A stretch of DNA of 64,000 bases from Tanypteryx hageni (lineage: Eukaryota; Arthropoda; Insecta; Odonata; Petaluridae). A model generated the notes under the pieces. The model was not told where the DNA came from. It made no database searches and saw only the letters and a program-made list of their open reading frames with translations. Shown one piece after another: positions 23,395-36,483 of the stretch. The position numbers were made by a program, and so were the translations under genes. Numbering within the stretch: the first letter of the stretch is position 1; each line of letters starts with the position of its first letter. The stretch is from NCBI GenBank assembly GCA_028673005.1, contig CM054113.1, positions 38,320,117 to 38,384,116 of the forward strand. Reading direction: 5' to 3'.

Positions 23395-23670
23395 TTGTGT
23401 ATGAAGTGAAAGGGAGTGAAAGAGTAACGGAAAAGAGCGAGAGAGGGCTGAAACACGTGAGAGGAATAGTGAGTGGAAGTAGCGGGTTAAAGGGGTGAGT
23501 GGGGGAGTGAGGGGGTGAGAGGGGGGGAAGAAATTGAGGGAATACCGAGGGGGGAGAGCGGAGTGGGGGGAGGAGGTTTTTAGGGGCGGGAGGTGAAGAG
23601 GGAAGACGGGTTGCCGCCTCAGCCAGATCGATGAGAGGCGCGGTTTGCATGAGAGCGAGGCCTCCTCTCT
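23395..23670 (+). repeat. Purine-rich tract
   Basis: The plus strand is G/A-rich with GAGTGGGG-type irregular repeats, grading into CpG-rich ordinary sequence near 23600-23800. Minus-strand Ser/Pro/Leu frames are compositional. Confidence 0.7.
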
Positions 23671-24240
23671 CCAATGAAGACGAATGGCATGCAGCGTCGG
23701 GGCAGTTATGTGCCGAGTAAGGGAAGCATCCATTTAACTAAAGCCCGGGGTTTTTTTTATCAGCCGCGGATTCTCTACCAGTCAATTTCGGCGAAAATGA
23801 TCTTCACTGGTTTTTTGTCGTGTCAACAAGTGGATATCTACCCGAATCCGAACTCTTTACGCGTTTTACTTTTGAATTAGATTACGTGCATAAAAAATTC
23901 ACTCTACGCTCACTTTGTTCTTCCAGTACATCTCTCACGAATATCTGCCAAATAAATTGTCTGTTATAAATCTGTTTGAAAAAAATCTAATGAAGTTTGG
24001 TATATGTATTGGCGTTACTCGTAACCACTCGTGAAACGAGGTGCATCATAAATGTTCGAAATTGAGAAATCCTTTGTTGCTACAAAATAAATAAATATAT
24101 TAATCTACAGGTTACAGCTGTTCAAATAAAATGAAAGAGTTATCGAGAACGTTTGGTTGCCTGATGAATAGCAATGGTTTTTGTATAGGCGCTATAACAA
24201 ATTTTTCTCGCCCATTTCCTTCCGTAATCAACTACTTACT
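23671..24240. other. Non-coding spacer
   Basis: A CpG-containing block (to about 23850) is followed by AT-rich sequence. No gene or repeat is supported. Confidence 0.5.
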
Positions 24241-24431
24241 AAGTGATCCTTTCTTTACCCCGATTTCCGAGTCTCTTTGTTATAATCATTGCTGTTATTT
24301 TTAATATTATGTCCATATATTTATTATACTTTCTAGTTATTATATTGTTATATAATGATGTTGCTTTTATACGCTTTAATGTAATTGGCCCCTATGCTGT
24401 TTTTGGAACTTAACAAATAAATAAATAAAAA
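24241..24431 (+). mobile_element. Possible 3' end of a non-LTR retrotransposon
   Basis: T-rich sequence ends in GTAATTGGCCCCTATGCTGT, TTTTGGAACTTAA and an (AAAT)n tail at 24413-24431. This phrasing and tetranucleotide tail are familiar from the 3' ends of insect LINEs of the jockey or related clades. No reverse transcriptase is seen upstream, so it would be a short 5'-truncated copy. Confidence 0.4.
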
Positions 24432-26319
24432 CATGATGATTAATATTTCGTGCCCTGATATCTGCTGGTTATGGACAAAGACTTTCAATCGCTCATGAAA
24501 AAATAAAGATTAGGACTTTATTGCTCCAGGCTGGAAAGAAGTATCACGTGTAATACCTGGCTTAATATATTTTGGTATATACAAATACTGTTAGTTACCA
24601 AAAATGACTAATTTATATCGGATTAGAATTACTGAGTGAAGCTGTTAGAATTTCGAATGAATGATAAGTTCAGTCAACTGTTTCAGAGATACATGAATGA
24701 AGAGAATGAATTTCAAATCTAAAATTGATGCAATATTAAGTAATACTATACATATACATATAAAATGCAATTGATTACTATTATCTCATGTGCTATAATG
24801 AATACAAATAATAATAAACCTAGCTCATACGACTAATTTAGCTTTATTCAAATTATCAATTTTTGGCATGACAATATTCTTCAAAATGAGCCGCATTTCT
24901 AATGTTGACTAAATGAGTGATTATAAGCCCCAGTCCCTGGAAGTGAGAGAAAAGATACGCGTCAACTTGAAGCTGCTAATATGCTAAAGAGGGCAGCAGT
25001 TCAACGGCTTATCACTTCTTCACTTCGAGCTTTCTATTTTCCAAAAGATAGACTAATATATTATAAGTCACAGCGATATCCGTAAAACCTAAATGTCACA
25101 GCATAGTCCCAAATATTAAGTACATGTTTACTTTAGTGAGATGAGAGTAATTTCTGAATAATGAGGATGATCTTTAAAGTGAATTTGCACACAATATATT
25201 TTAAGTTTTCAGCAAATACTAAGTTTTGCACAGTTACATGAATTATATATATAATTTTTACCAAATAAATTATCTACTAACATATCAATTTCACTTGATT
25301 TCCATCATAAATAGAACACTCGTTACAAACGAACACGAAGTGTAATAAACCTACGAATTTAGCAATTTAAATAAAAGTTTTAAAAAAGTTAAAAATTGAA
25401 ATACCTCCCAAATTTCCCAATTTGTTGAATCTCCCCGTTGGGAAAAAAAGCAAAACTGATAAAAAATAAAAAAACAATTTGATCTAAAGAGCTATTTCCC
25501 AACAAAAGTGCCATGCTAAGAGTAAATCACGCAAAAAAGTTCCCGAACGAAAGTTGCTGGAATCGCCCGCTTATCCAGCGTATTTTACACCTTTGCTGCT
25601 AAACGTAGAAGAATAAAGGGAAACGCATTCTTCCGAAACATCGCGTGACCTTCGTATTGGTTTTAAAGCGATTGTCGGCCTTTTTTGCTCGACGCTGGAA
25701 TGGCCCCTGGCGCATTTCGCGTATCTCATTGCTTTCGTCTGTTCCTGGGTCCGAGTGGCCAAATTAGTCCGTGAGTGAGTGAGAGGGAGTATTGCTCGAG
25801 GAATCTTTCTACTATTGGAGGATTTCTGATGAACGAGACCTATAATTAGTAAGAATTTTGCTCTAAAAAAAGAGAACGCTCGTTTAAGATAAATCAATCA
25901 ATAAATCTAGTTTTCCGTAATTGCGAATACTGACTTATATCATTATGCCATACTAAAGTTTTGAATAGAAGAATTACGACTAAATTTTGAAGTATAAACT
26001 TAGCAGGTTTATACTTTCATATTTAGGGATGAAAATGGGTTTTGTGAACTTTAAGTGAACTCCGATTTAATTTCTAATCATTCATGTCATCAATCCTTTT
26101 GGACACTAGGAATTAGAGGCACTGCATTTTTTTGCGTTCAAAAGAGTATCCCACTAATTTGATAATTTTTTTATATGGCAGAAAGCAGGAATGAAGGCGA
26201 CTAATTTAAATTACGATAGATACGTTCCAAATAGCGGAAATGGTCACATCGACTTTACTGAAGGCTAAATGTTGCAATGGGTATATCGACTATGCAGAAA
26301 TACCTGATTCAATTTATGA
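24432..26319. other. AT-rich non-coding sequence
   Basis: About 1.9 kb with no supported feature. The minus-strand frame at 25571-25897 (108 codons) lies in a CpG-containing patch and is of mixed composition, but has no domain that I recognise. Confidence 0.5.
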
Positions 26320-26327
26320 ACTACATA

Positions 26328-26963
26328 CAGGACCGGCGCAAGGCAGTTTGGCGCCCTACTCCAATCTAAATGATACTAAAACTCTAATAGATGAAAGTTA
26401 TTTCTAATAGTAATTACATAATGACGTCTATAGGCACCGGTATTACTTAAATATAATATTAATAAAAGATTGTTTATTATTATTAAATGATTTTTTCATA
26501 ATTACTAAAAACAATGTTTTTCCACATTAAAAAACTTCATGGTAAGTAATAGCGGTAAAAAAGGGCATTAAGAAGAATACTTTTTAGCAAGAGATTAAGC
26601 AAATCATAACTTTATGCTCGTAAGTTAGTTGGTACGTCAACATCTTCAAGAATTACACATTCTGCAAATCTTCCTCAGACCGATATTTTAAACTTCTTAT
26701 ACTTTTGGACTGGGGTAGCGCATAGCATTGAAGAGAAATTGAAATAATTTTGAATATAAACGTTTATACATCATAAATGCAAGTGCAAAATATAACAACA
26801 TGAATCAATAAAGGATGAAAGATAAGTATACATTACTTTTAAAAAATAATACAGACACACATATACAGTGCCAAGAAATCAAAACATTGGCTCTTCATGG
26901 CGCCCCTCAATCTTTGGCGCACTAGGCAATTGCCTGTTTTGCTACCCCGTTCCGCCGGCCCTG
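26328..26963. mobile_element. Non-autonomous hAT element with 8-bp target duplication
   Basis: The element is 636 bp. The left end starts CAGGACCGGCG and the reverse complement of the right end starts CAGGGCCGGCG. The flanks are an exact 8-bp direct repeat, ACTACATA (26320-26327 and 26964-26971), the size made by hAT transposases. Both subterminal regions carry TGGCGCCC-type blocks. The AT-rich interior has no open frame of note, so mobility would depend on a transposase supplied elsewhere. An intact duplication suggests a fairly recent insertion. Confidence 0.88.
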
Positions 26964-26971
26964 ACTACATA

Positions 26972-27340
26972 TACTATAACTAAGTAAAGATATAGTTGTA
27001 TGAAAAGGTTTTAATGATTATAAGAGAGGTATCATTAAAGTTTGACAAATCTTTGTTTTACCCCAATAATCAACTCCTTTGCGGAGAATAGAGAAATCCA
27101 CAGCACACTGGAAATATGTTTTTAATCGTAAATTAAAGCGCTCATAGACATAATGGGTTTTTCATGGCTTAACATAATGTATTTATGTTTCATAATCCAC
27201 CAAACGAGAGCTATCCGTCGATCGAGGTACCGGCCTCCATTGGTTTGAATGCCATATCTTCAAACGTTAATCGAATAAGAAATGTCTGATGGATACGATG
27301 GATTGCTCGAATAAATTAATAAACGTTAATGCAAAGGTGA
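26972..27340. other. AT-rich non-coding sequence
   Basis: I see no supported feature. Confidence 0.5.
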
Positions 27341-27344
27341 AAAA

Positions 27345-30300
27345 TAGGGTCCGAATGAGGGAGCCATGGAGGGGGAGGAGCCAGTAAAAGAAAGAGAGGA
27401 AGGGAAGAGGCGGATTGAGGGCGAAGGAAATGCAGGGGAAACGGTAGAAGAAAGCAAAGGGCTGAGAGAAGGGTCCGCCTTCGGTCGGTGAGAGGGAGTC
27501 GCAAGGAGTATTGGGAAGCGTCGAGGGCGCGATAGGAGAGAGGTGCGGGCCGAAGGGAGTGCGGGGGGGGGGAGGCGGTTAGGACGGAGGGGGCGTGGCT
27601 TGCTTGCGTCATCGGAGCCCACAAGACACGTGACCAGCATCTCTCTCTCTTTCTCTCTACAACTCTCTCTCTCCAGTCCCGACGCCACTCCCCTTCTTCT
27701 TCCCCTCCGTGTTACCTCCCCTCCCTCTCTCTTTTCCGTGCCTATTTCTTCTCCCTCCTTTCAGATCTGCTTCATTTTCTCTGTTTTCTCTATTTTCGTC
27801 TCTTTTCGCGCCTTCCCGTAGTTCTGTGTTGGTCTTCCCTTTTCTTCCTTCTCTCTTCCTTTGCTTATTTCCGCCTCCTCGAATCGAATAGATAGGTTAG
27901 TTAATACTGTTGCCATCAAACGGTTGAATAAACCAGGTACGCTACAAAGTGGCCGTCCGTGGATATTCACCGATATTTTTATTTTAAAAATCATTTTATC
28001 GCAACAGACTACAGATCATAGGTACATTGGATTTGATCAATAAAGCAAGTTATATAATTAGTTTTTGAGATTCCCACTTTCGAATTCCCCTCTCATTGCT
28101 TCCATTTCCAAATGTATCATTCCTTCTGCATCTCTATAACTATTATTTTCCTCTTCCATTTTCTCATTCAATTGTGCCACTCATCCTTTCTCCCCATACC
28201 ATCCTCACGATCCTTACCTTCGTGTTGCACTTATCTTGATTCTCGCTCTTATTCGCTGACACTGTCCCTTCCTTCCAAGAACACCCATCTCGATACCCTT
28301 CCAATCTTTCACTCACCTCGCATCACACAGCCTTTAAAGCATACGCCTCTTCCTCTCACACACACGAACCCTCAACTCGCTTCCTCATTCTCCTCCCGTT
28401 TCTCTCAAATCCGTCCACTTCCTCCCCCTGCGCCCTCCTATCTCCCCGATCTGTCCTTTCCTCCACACTGCCATCTCCACTCTCTTTCCTTGGTAGAGAG
28501 GCAAGTATTGTCTACCATAGTATACCAATGTAGGGACTCAATAGTCTCGACATAAAAGACGACTAATCGTAACTTCTAATTGCAATTCCTTTGATCCATT
28601 TATTTCGTTAATAATAATACCTTAAATCTCTCCATATTCACTCAAATCTCTCCCATCCTCTCACTCACTTTACTCAATTTCTCATCCCATCCCTTGTTCC
28701 TCATTCAACTATTTCCTTGTTCGGTTTAATCCCTCCATTACCTTCTCCATCCCACTCTCCCTTCACACTCCCATTCCCCTTTCCTCTTCCCCTCCACACC
28801 CCCTTAACTCTCCACTCCTATTTCTTCTCATTTCATTTTCACCCCACTCCTCCCTCTATCCCATTCTGTCAATTGCCTGCTTTTCTTTTTCCATACTTCC
28901 TTCACTTCTATAATTCGCATTTTCTCCCTCATATCTTCCTCGTTTCTCTCCCCTCTTCCTTCTACCCTTCATCTCTCTCTCTCCCACTCACACTTTTTCT
29001 CCAATTTCTCCCTTTCACCACTCTCACTTCGCTTCCTTACAGTTCCCTTCTATCCCGCCCGACTCCTTTCACCTCCCACTTCCTCCGCTTTCTCTCTCTC
29101 CAATTCCTCCTTTCCCTCCCTCTTCCTCCACTCCGTTCTCCTCCTCCCATCTCTTCTTCACTCACTCCCATCCTACCGCTCCTTCCACACCCTCAACTCC
29201 CACGTGACGCTTATCGCTGCTTAATATGTTAATAATAAATGCGTTCCCTTTTCAAAGCAAAGATTTGTTTCTCCAATGAAGCTTCATCTCCCGCATCCTG
29301 CGGTTCCCGAATGGGATCTTCGGGAAAATGCGATTAGGGATCATAAATGCACTCCGGGGTTGGTTATCAATCGGTTTTGCCAGACAATGAATAAAGAGTG
29401 AGACGGCCCATGATATACCTCTCGAACACGGCAACACGAGGGAGGTAGTTTCATAATTCTATACCATTTGTTCGACAAGCGCCTTAGGAAGTTTTCGAAC
29501 GAAGAGTCGTTGTTGGCAAAGAATGTATAAAAAACAACAGAAACTTCTTCCTCTTCCATATTTTGTAGAAAAATATATCTGATTCGATCTCGTGGGTGTT
29601 ATATGGGAAAGCGTGGCAAGTGTCGAGCCATGACTGTGCAGGGAGAGGATAATAAGTGCGGAATAAATAAAGGAAAACTGAAATAAACGATATAGATAGA
29701 AGAATTAATATAAAGGACGGGGAAAGAATAGCGAGAAAAAGCAGAAAGAAAAATAAATGGATTCAAATGAATAAAGCCGTGAGGGACACATAAGTAAGCT
29801 TCATATTGATATTGGGAGATGGAAGGAAAAGAGAGAAAAATACATAGGAAAAGAAGAAACTGAGATATCGGGGCTTACAGAAGAACGAAAAAGAAACGGA
29901 TTTTGTGAGAACTGGGAGGGAGGGAGAGAGGAACGAGCCGAGAGAAGAGACGGAGAGAGAATGATTGAGAGAGCATGGGCGAGAGCGAGAGAGGAATATA
30001 TCGCTGTGAATGTATATATAAAGAAAGAGGATAAATTGGTAGGACGAGAAGGAGATGTATGGGGTGTAGCGAGGTGAATTGAGGAAGGAGAAAGAAAAAA
30101 GAGAGTGCGAGAGTAGAGAGGAAAGAGAGAAATATAGAGGGAGAGAGGTCAAAAGGGAAGGAGAGTGGTTTGGAGAGAGAGGGAGGAAGAGAGGTGCAGA
30201 AGAGGGAGAGAGGGAGGGGAGAGTCGAGATCAATACAAGCCATGACCCAGCCTGCCTGCCTGGGCGAGGAACGCGGATGCAAAGCGTAGTAGAGGGAGGC

Positions 30301-30720
30301 AGGGGGGGGGGGGAAAGGGTTAAGAAGGCGAGAGAGAGGAAGGATGGGAAGAGGAAAGTTTCCGGCATGACGGAAGGTAACGCAAAAGTAGGAATGGAAG
30401 AGATGGAGGAACGAAAGGCAAAGTCGAAACTAGTAGAACAAAATGGATGAAAAACGAAAGGAATTGGGGAGAAAAATAAAAAAGAACGTAGGAAAGCTAA
30501 GGGACCGCAGTAACACGAAAGGAAAGGAGGACAGGAAAGGGAACGGTGGAAAGCAAAGGGAACGGAGGAATGCAAATGGAACGAAGAAACGTGAAGGAAC
30601 GTTGAATGAGCTCGATAGAAACGAATTCATGGGTGTAGAAAGGAGGAAGAACGTAAGTGTATGTGAGGAAGAACGATTGGATGGTCGAAGGATAAAGGGA
30701 GAAGAAGGATGACAGGGTGT
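27345..30720. repeat. 3.4-kb compound island, purine-pyrimidine-purine
   Basis: This is the largest asymmetric domain. The plus strand is purine-rich (27345-27600, with G10 near 27562), then pyrimidine-rich in three blocks (27630-27890, 28080-28500, 28630-29220). After a non-repetitive patch (29230-29640) it is purine-rich again for over 1 kb (29640-30720, with a G12 run at 30302-30313). A CpG-rich patch at 30235-30290 interrupts the last tract. Open frames up to 270 codons exist on both strands, but all are Ser/Leu/Phe/Pro or Arg/Glu/Lys/Gly rich without motifs. Confidence 0.75.
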
Positions 30721-31919
30721 ATGCCTACACGCCCTTATCTCGTTACTTTTCGTATTTCTCTTCCTGACGCATAAGCGGCCAAATTGGACGCTGTATTGTG
30801 GTACGCCAGAGACCCGACGCGTGCGCACTCCGTCCCCTCTCCTTCCACCTTCGAAAAAGAGCTTAAAAGCGGCGACATTGTATAAAAGTCAACATAAACA
30901 GAGGTATTTCTCACGCAAGACGAATCGTCGAGTGAAATTCCGTTGTTTAATTTTGTTAGATGCCGCTTTTTGAGAAGAATCGCTAAAATGGTAATTTCCG
31001 CGTATGAGAGAATTAAAGGGATATGGGAACAAAATGCCCGCTGAGTGACATTGATGATATCTCGATTATGGTATTGCGTTTTATGAAATATATTTGTATT
31101 TCCGTAACCTAGATGCAATAGGCAATTTTTCATCAATTTCCTATTCATAGGTAGATAACAGCGATCATAACTAAAGAGATTATAATGAAAGAGTTTATGC
31201 CTATAATGTCATAATATTAAAATACTAGCAACTCTTTTGATGCTGTCTGCAGCTGAATTATTCTCAACCGTGGCGGGAAGAAGTAAAAATGCTTAGAAAA
31301 ACTTTAGTTTAGCTCATATGTGAGCGTGTTTGGTCGTTATTTCATTTCAAAAGCATCTTGAACTTAAAAAAATAAATTTCAAGAAAGTATTACCGAGCTC
31401 ACCTTATGACTGAAATAAACTTGAAAAATTATGTTTATGTACACATAATCATCATTGCTAGTTATTTCTCCAACAGCTCCGTTACTATAGACTAAACATG
31501 ATTCTCCACCTTATCTTTACCTGAGCAACCTTTCTCATTTCTTGATATCTCTAGCCTTCAAGCGCATTTATAGCTTATTTTCCTACGTCTTCTCTTTCGT
31601 ATTGAAATTTTCTACATTTGTTAATATCCACTCTCTTCTCGATAAATGTTCGACTCAGTCTTGATATTCATTATCAGTTGAGAAGGAATATGAACATATT
31701 TGCACATAACATACATTGTGAAACGACTCAATACAATATGTATATTGACAAATATTGTTCATTATCGTCAACAAACTTTATTTTGAGAGAGGCAGAAGGA
31801 AAATATGGCTATAAAGGTTAGAAACGGCAAAGGGAGTGATGACGACCGAAACAAAGCGAGAGGATATACTGAACCAAGCACTGCGACCAAAAGGAAGAAA
31901 CCATAGGTTAGAGAAGCGA
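30721..31919. other. AT-rich non-coding sequence
   Basis: I see no supported feature. The first 200 bp are CpG-containing. Confidence 0.5.
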
Positions 31920-32300
31920 ACCATGACGCTCTCTTCCATCCTCCCTACATGTACTCTTCCCTCGCTCCTTCAATAAACCCTCCCTTTGAATTCTGCCTCA
32001 CTCGGTCTCTCATATCACAGGGGCCAATGGCTATCCATAACTCGTGAAAGTTGACCAATCAGAAAGGAATTAATTTGCACTTCTCCTTCTTCCCCCATCA
32101 TCCCCCTTCTCCCCTGTCTGCTCCCGACGCGGGTCGAATTGGCGCTGCAAACCGTGGCCATATCTGCATATTCAAGAAGGAACGGCGGAGGGTTGGAACG
32201 AAAATGGCGAATCGAATGACAAGAGGGGAAAAGGGAGAGAGAGTAGATGGAGAGGGGAGGAATGGGAGGAAGGAGATGGCAGGAGGTGGAGTGGGCGGCT
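31920..32300. repeat. Pyrimidine-to-purine island
   Basis: Pyrimidine-rich sequence (31920-32005 and 32080-32120) passes through a short CpG-rich patch into a GGAGA/GGGAGG purine tract (32220-32300). The sense of the switch is opposite to most other islands. Confidence 0.6.
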
Positions 32301-32400
32301 ACTGATGTATCTCCGCCTGGAGGATGCGCGCCCAGACTGCAGCGGAACGGAATAGGAAAGAGAGAGAGATGAGATAGACCGTTTCATCCCGACTTTAACA

Positions 32401-32720
32401 ACCCGGAGATTTATTCTCCTCCTACGCGAATTATTTACCCGGCTATGTGCGGAGCGGATTTCTGCATCCTCGTCGCGACGGACGGGATTTATATTGGCCC
32501 TCGCGTTTCCATTTTTAAACGTAGGACGGGTATAGATTGCATTTAAAAAACTAGGTATTTATTTCTCCGTTGGAGGACGATTACGTGGTTACCCCTTGTG
32601 ACCCCCTCATCATTTCGCCCTCTCCTCTCTCTCTTTCCCCGATTTTTCGGGATAAAATGTAAAGATCTAATTAAGCTGGCGGTGAAAGAGACATCCCGCT
32701 AGCGCTGAGCAAAATTTGCA
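32401..32720. other. CpG-containing sequence of normal complexity
   Basis: This block is not repetitive. It has more CpG than its surroundings and carries TAATTAAG- and ATTTAAA-type AT motifs beside GC-rich ones. It has no long open frame. Blocks like it sit beside several of the purine/pyrimidine islands and are candidate cis-regulatory sequence. Conservation between species would be needed to support that. Confidence 0.35.
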
Positions 32721-33333
32721 ATCTCGTCGTTCATTTTACTCTTTATCAGGAGGGATATTCATGGATTAAGCTCTCTCAGAAAAGACAATTTCTGGAGGGT
32801 TTTTAAAAAGTGGAAAGTACTAGTCCGTCGTTCGAGCCTTGATATATAACCCGAGATGGCCAAATGATATTGGATGAATTTCCAACGAGACTGAACCTAT
32901 TGGATTTATATTGTTTTTTTATGTTGCCGAGAATTTCTTACTCAAACTCTCGATCGCGCAGAATCTTTCTAGTTATATGAAGGGGCTCCGAGAGCCAATG
33001 TCCCTGGACAAACAACTTGACGGGCCCCACTGTACGAACTTAATTCTCTCTATAGGTCTTGGCAACTGACATAAACCTTATATTCTCTTACCACAATAGT
33101 GAATACTTTTCTTTCAAAAACAAAATTAAATGCAAATTGAATGATGTCGCTCCGTTTTATTGTGCATTCTGGTATTTAGGCTGTTAGGCACACACACACA
33201 CATATATATAGTAACAAAATATTTTCTGCAACAGAATTCATCTCATAATAAAGAAATCTAGGTACAGCATATGTGTTAAAATTCATAATAATTATTTATA
33301 GATGGTGAATTTTCTAATAAAGCGACATTAGGA
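32721..33333. other. AT-rich non-coding sequence
   Basis: I see no supported feature apart from a short (AC)n-(AT)n patch at 33190-33210. Confidence 0.5.
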
Positions 33334-33420
33334 TAGTAGTACCCAAACCTCGGGTCAGGCCCCCATGAGGGTCCTCGGGGCAGCGACCCTACTGCCCCCT
33401 TCTCGTTAGGCCTGGTTATA
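33334..33420. mobile_element. Possible hAT-Charlie-like terminus
   Basis: TAGTAGTACCCAAACCTCGG, then a GGTC block, CCCCCATGAGGGTCC and GGGGCAGCGACCC, resemble the start of Charlie-type hAT elements, which begin CAGTGGTTC-CAACCT and continue with self-complementary GGGTC/GACCC blocks. I could not locate the opposite end or a target duplication. The copy, if real, is truncated. Confidence 0.35.
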
Positions 33421-36400
33421 TGGTTCATTTCATGCAATTGTTTTATTTATTTTAAATTATTTATTCTATTCTCTGTATACTATAGTAACCATCTCATTCT
33501 TTATAAATTGTCTTGAATCTCTTTTTTACATTATTACATTAACATTATGCACTCATTCACTTCCCTTTCAAATGTGCGCCTTTAAAATATCTTAAACCTC
33601 TTAAACTTTGTTTTTCATTGGGGTTTCTCCATTATTCAACAAACCGCAACGTCAAAAGACGCTAATTTATGAACACTCACTTTTCATTCCGTTCAAAATT
33701 TTTTGCTCTGGCTTTAAAATCAAGGCCTGCATTGTAATCTTTTCCAGTTGCGATTATAAATATAAACACTAAGATAACATTAACAAAAGCAAGCGTAACA
33801 TAAAATATCAGCAAATTTGATAAAGCCAAGTGATGACAGACAGTAAAAAAATGAATAAGAATAAATACAAATCAACAATCGTTTAACAAATGAATGCACC
33901 AAATTTTTATCATTTCAGTTTAAAAGGAAACGTGTAATTCAATCCATCAACCGCAGATTATAATAATTTTAATTTGAGTCAAAGATCGGGGAATCACCAA
34001 GTACTGCTTCATTTTAGCTGAGGTGCGACTTCGGTTAAAAAAATACATTCATGACAAAAAATACAATTTACTTAATACATAGGATAGACTTAGCCTGACA
34101 ATTCCTTTAGAAGTTAGAAAGAATGTGCAAAACAGAATTTTTGGAATACTTATGCGCCATCCGTAATTTATTGCTTTGGTATGTTCACATCATATACGTC
34201 ATTTCTGCAGCAATTTGCTTAAAGCGAATGACGATACTAGGTCAACGAAGCGTTTTGTTTGAACTGCGTGCGAAATGGATGGACTCTGGACAAGTCACCT
34301 GCAAATTTGTGGAACAGTGTCGTCCTCAAGGGGAAGAGACAGGAGTTATCCGATAAAAGCAACCTCGTTGGAAGGAAAATGAAAAGAGCGGAACGACACG
34401 ACTCTTTGGGCCTTGAACCAAAATGACGAAAGGACTGTAATATCGTAAATATTATATATTCACGGAAACTAATTCATCGTATATAGCATATATGAATGAT
34501 ACGAAGAAACCTTAGATAATCCGTAGCGCGATGATATTATGGACTATGTCCTCCTTCCTCAACGTTAAAAAGCGTTCTTTCTAAATCTTTCGCCGATTCT
34601 ATTTTCTCACCTTTTCCTAAACAAAAATATAAAAGACCGGTTAGTTCGAGTCGTCATAGACTACGTTACTGGATAATTCGTATATAATTGATTATTACAC
34701 TTTAGTTATAATTAAAATAATTTATGTAAAAAGCAAACTAATTAAATTTCTTTTACTTAAGAAACTGCATAATTTCCTTTTAAAATGAAAACTGATTATC
34801 ACGTCGACGCTTAGAATAAACAAACCTGAAAGCTGCAGCCACGCATGTTGGTTCACGCGATTGCCATTCATGTGTAATTAATTATTTAAAAATTTCAAAA
34901 CGATAAACAAAAATTTACATTTCCATTTAAATGAATGGAAAAGGTCAACGACAACTTCTCGCGCCCGAGAATTTTTTTCCGCCGCGCCGTCTAACGAGCT
35001 ATTTTTAATTAAACTTAATTACTTATATTTGCGAAAAAATTGAAATGACTAAATCACGGAAGAAGGCATCTGAACACGGTAGCCTTGGCCACAGACACTA
35101 GCTTTTGTCATATACTAGGTGAATGCCCGCTCTAGGATGAAAGCATCTGAAGCATTTTACCAAATGAAATTCTCGTTAACTGCAAAATAGAGCAGAAAAA
35201 CCAATGGTCTTGGTGTGCATAATAATCGTTTCAAGTATTACAAATTAATTTATGATTATGTTCTTCTTTTTACTATTAAAAATGTTAGAAAATCACAAGT
35301 GGCGCAAATTAAAATTTAAATGGGTGTATCTATTATATTATTATGCTTAAAATGTTCATTTTATCTTCAGTTTGCATAGTTGCATTGGTGTGGAGCTACA
35401 TTGTGACATTTAGTAACATCTTGGAGCATTATATTGACGATAGAATGTAAATTATGACGATCAAATGTACTATGTATTAGTAAAAGAGGACTTTATTATC
35501 TGGATTTATACTTGATAAATCCATGTCACCGTAGGTAAACGCTTTGAATCTTAAGTGCTGATGACAAAATGGATAGGATGTCATGTATCAATAATTACAG
35601 TGATTATAAACATCTAAAACGGCGCCTTCCTCATACTTTATCGAGTAAAATAAATAATTCCTTTAATTTTTAAGAGCTTCGAAGAGAGTTCGAGGAGAAT
35701 GCGTTAGTAAAAGTAAAGATCGAAATGTTTCCAATGGAAAATAAACGTATTGGAGAAATGTGAGTAGAATATTTATTACTAGAGATTTGAAAATACCATA
35801 GGAATCTTTTTTATATTTTTATTATAATAGTATTCCATTAAAAAGTGACCCACGCGACATTTTCTTATGTAGAGTTTCTAATAAAAAATTGACAAGCGAA
35901 AAACTACGCAAAGTATATTGCATAATGGTAATTCTTTTTAAATACCCATATCGGAGATAAAAAAACTACCCAATGGTTAAACTCTATAAATTTCTCCTAC
36001 CTTATTTACATAAAGTTTTATTAGTTATATTTTTGGCTTTTGAATAGAAAATTCCTAGATCAGCTTCGATAGCTGCCATAGATTTACGCATATGCCATTC
36101 ACTCCATAGCTTGTATATTGCTTAAGAGCTTTTCGATCAATGTTCAAAGTTCCATTAAGGAAAATAACACCAAAAGTTTTCACATTGATTGGCTATTACG
36201 TTTCCTTAAATTCCAATGCATCGGAATTTACAAAAGAAAGTTTAAATATTGACTGAGGCTGAATTACTTCGAACGATACTTGCCGAGTACAAAAACATCC
36301 ATGGATTCGTGTGACTTGAGAATTTATAGTCTGGATATTGAGCGGGAACACTTTGATATAACGAAGTACAATTTGTAGCGCGTTATTATTAATGTTATTC

Positions 36401-36483
36401 ATATTAAATACACACTTAGTACTTGACCATAATTTTTTATTTTGTATCACGTGCGAAATCGGTCGCAAAAATAAAATAAACTT
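33421..36483. other. AT-rich non-coding sequence
   Basis: About 3 kb of AT-rich sequence without a supported gene, repeat or RNA. A CpG-containing patch lies at 34940-35000. Confidence 0.5.

Noticed and set aside
29763..30575. 270-codon minus-strand open frame
   Set aside because: It is the translation of a purine tract read backwards (Ser/Leu/Phe/Pro), with competing long frames in other phases and no motif.
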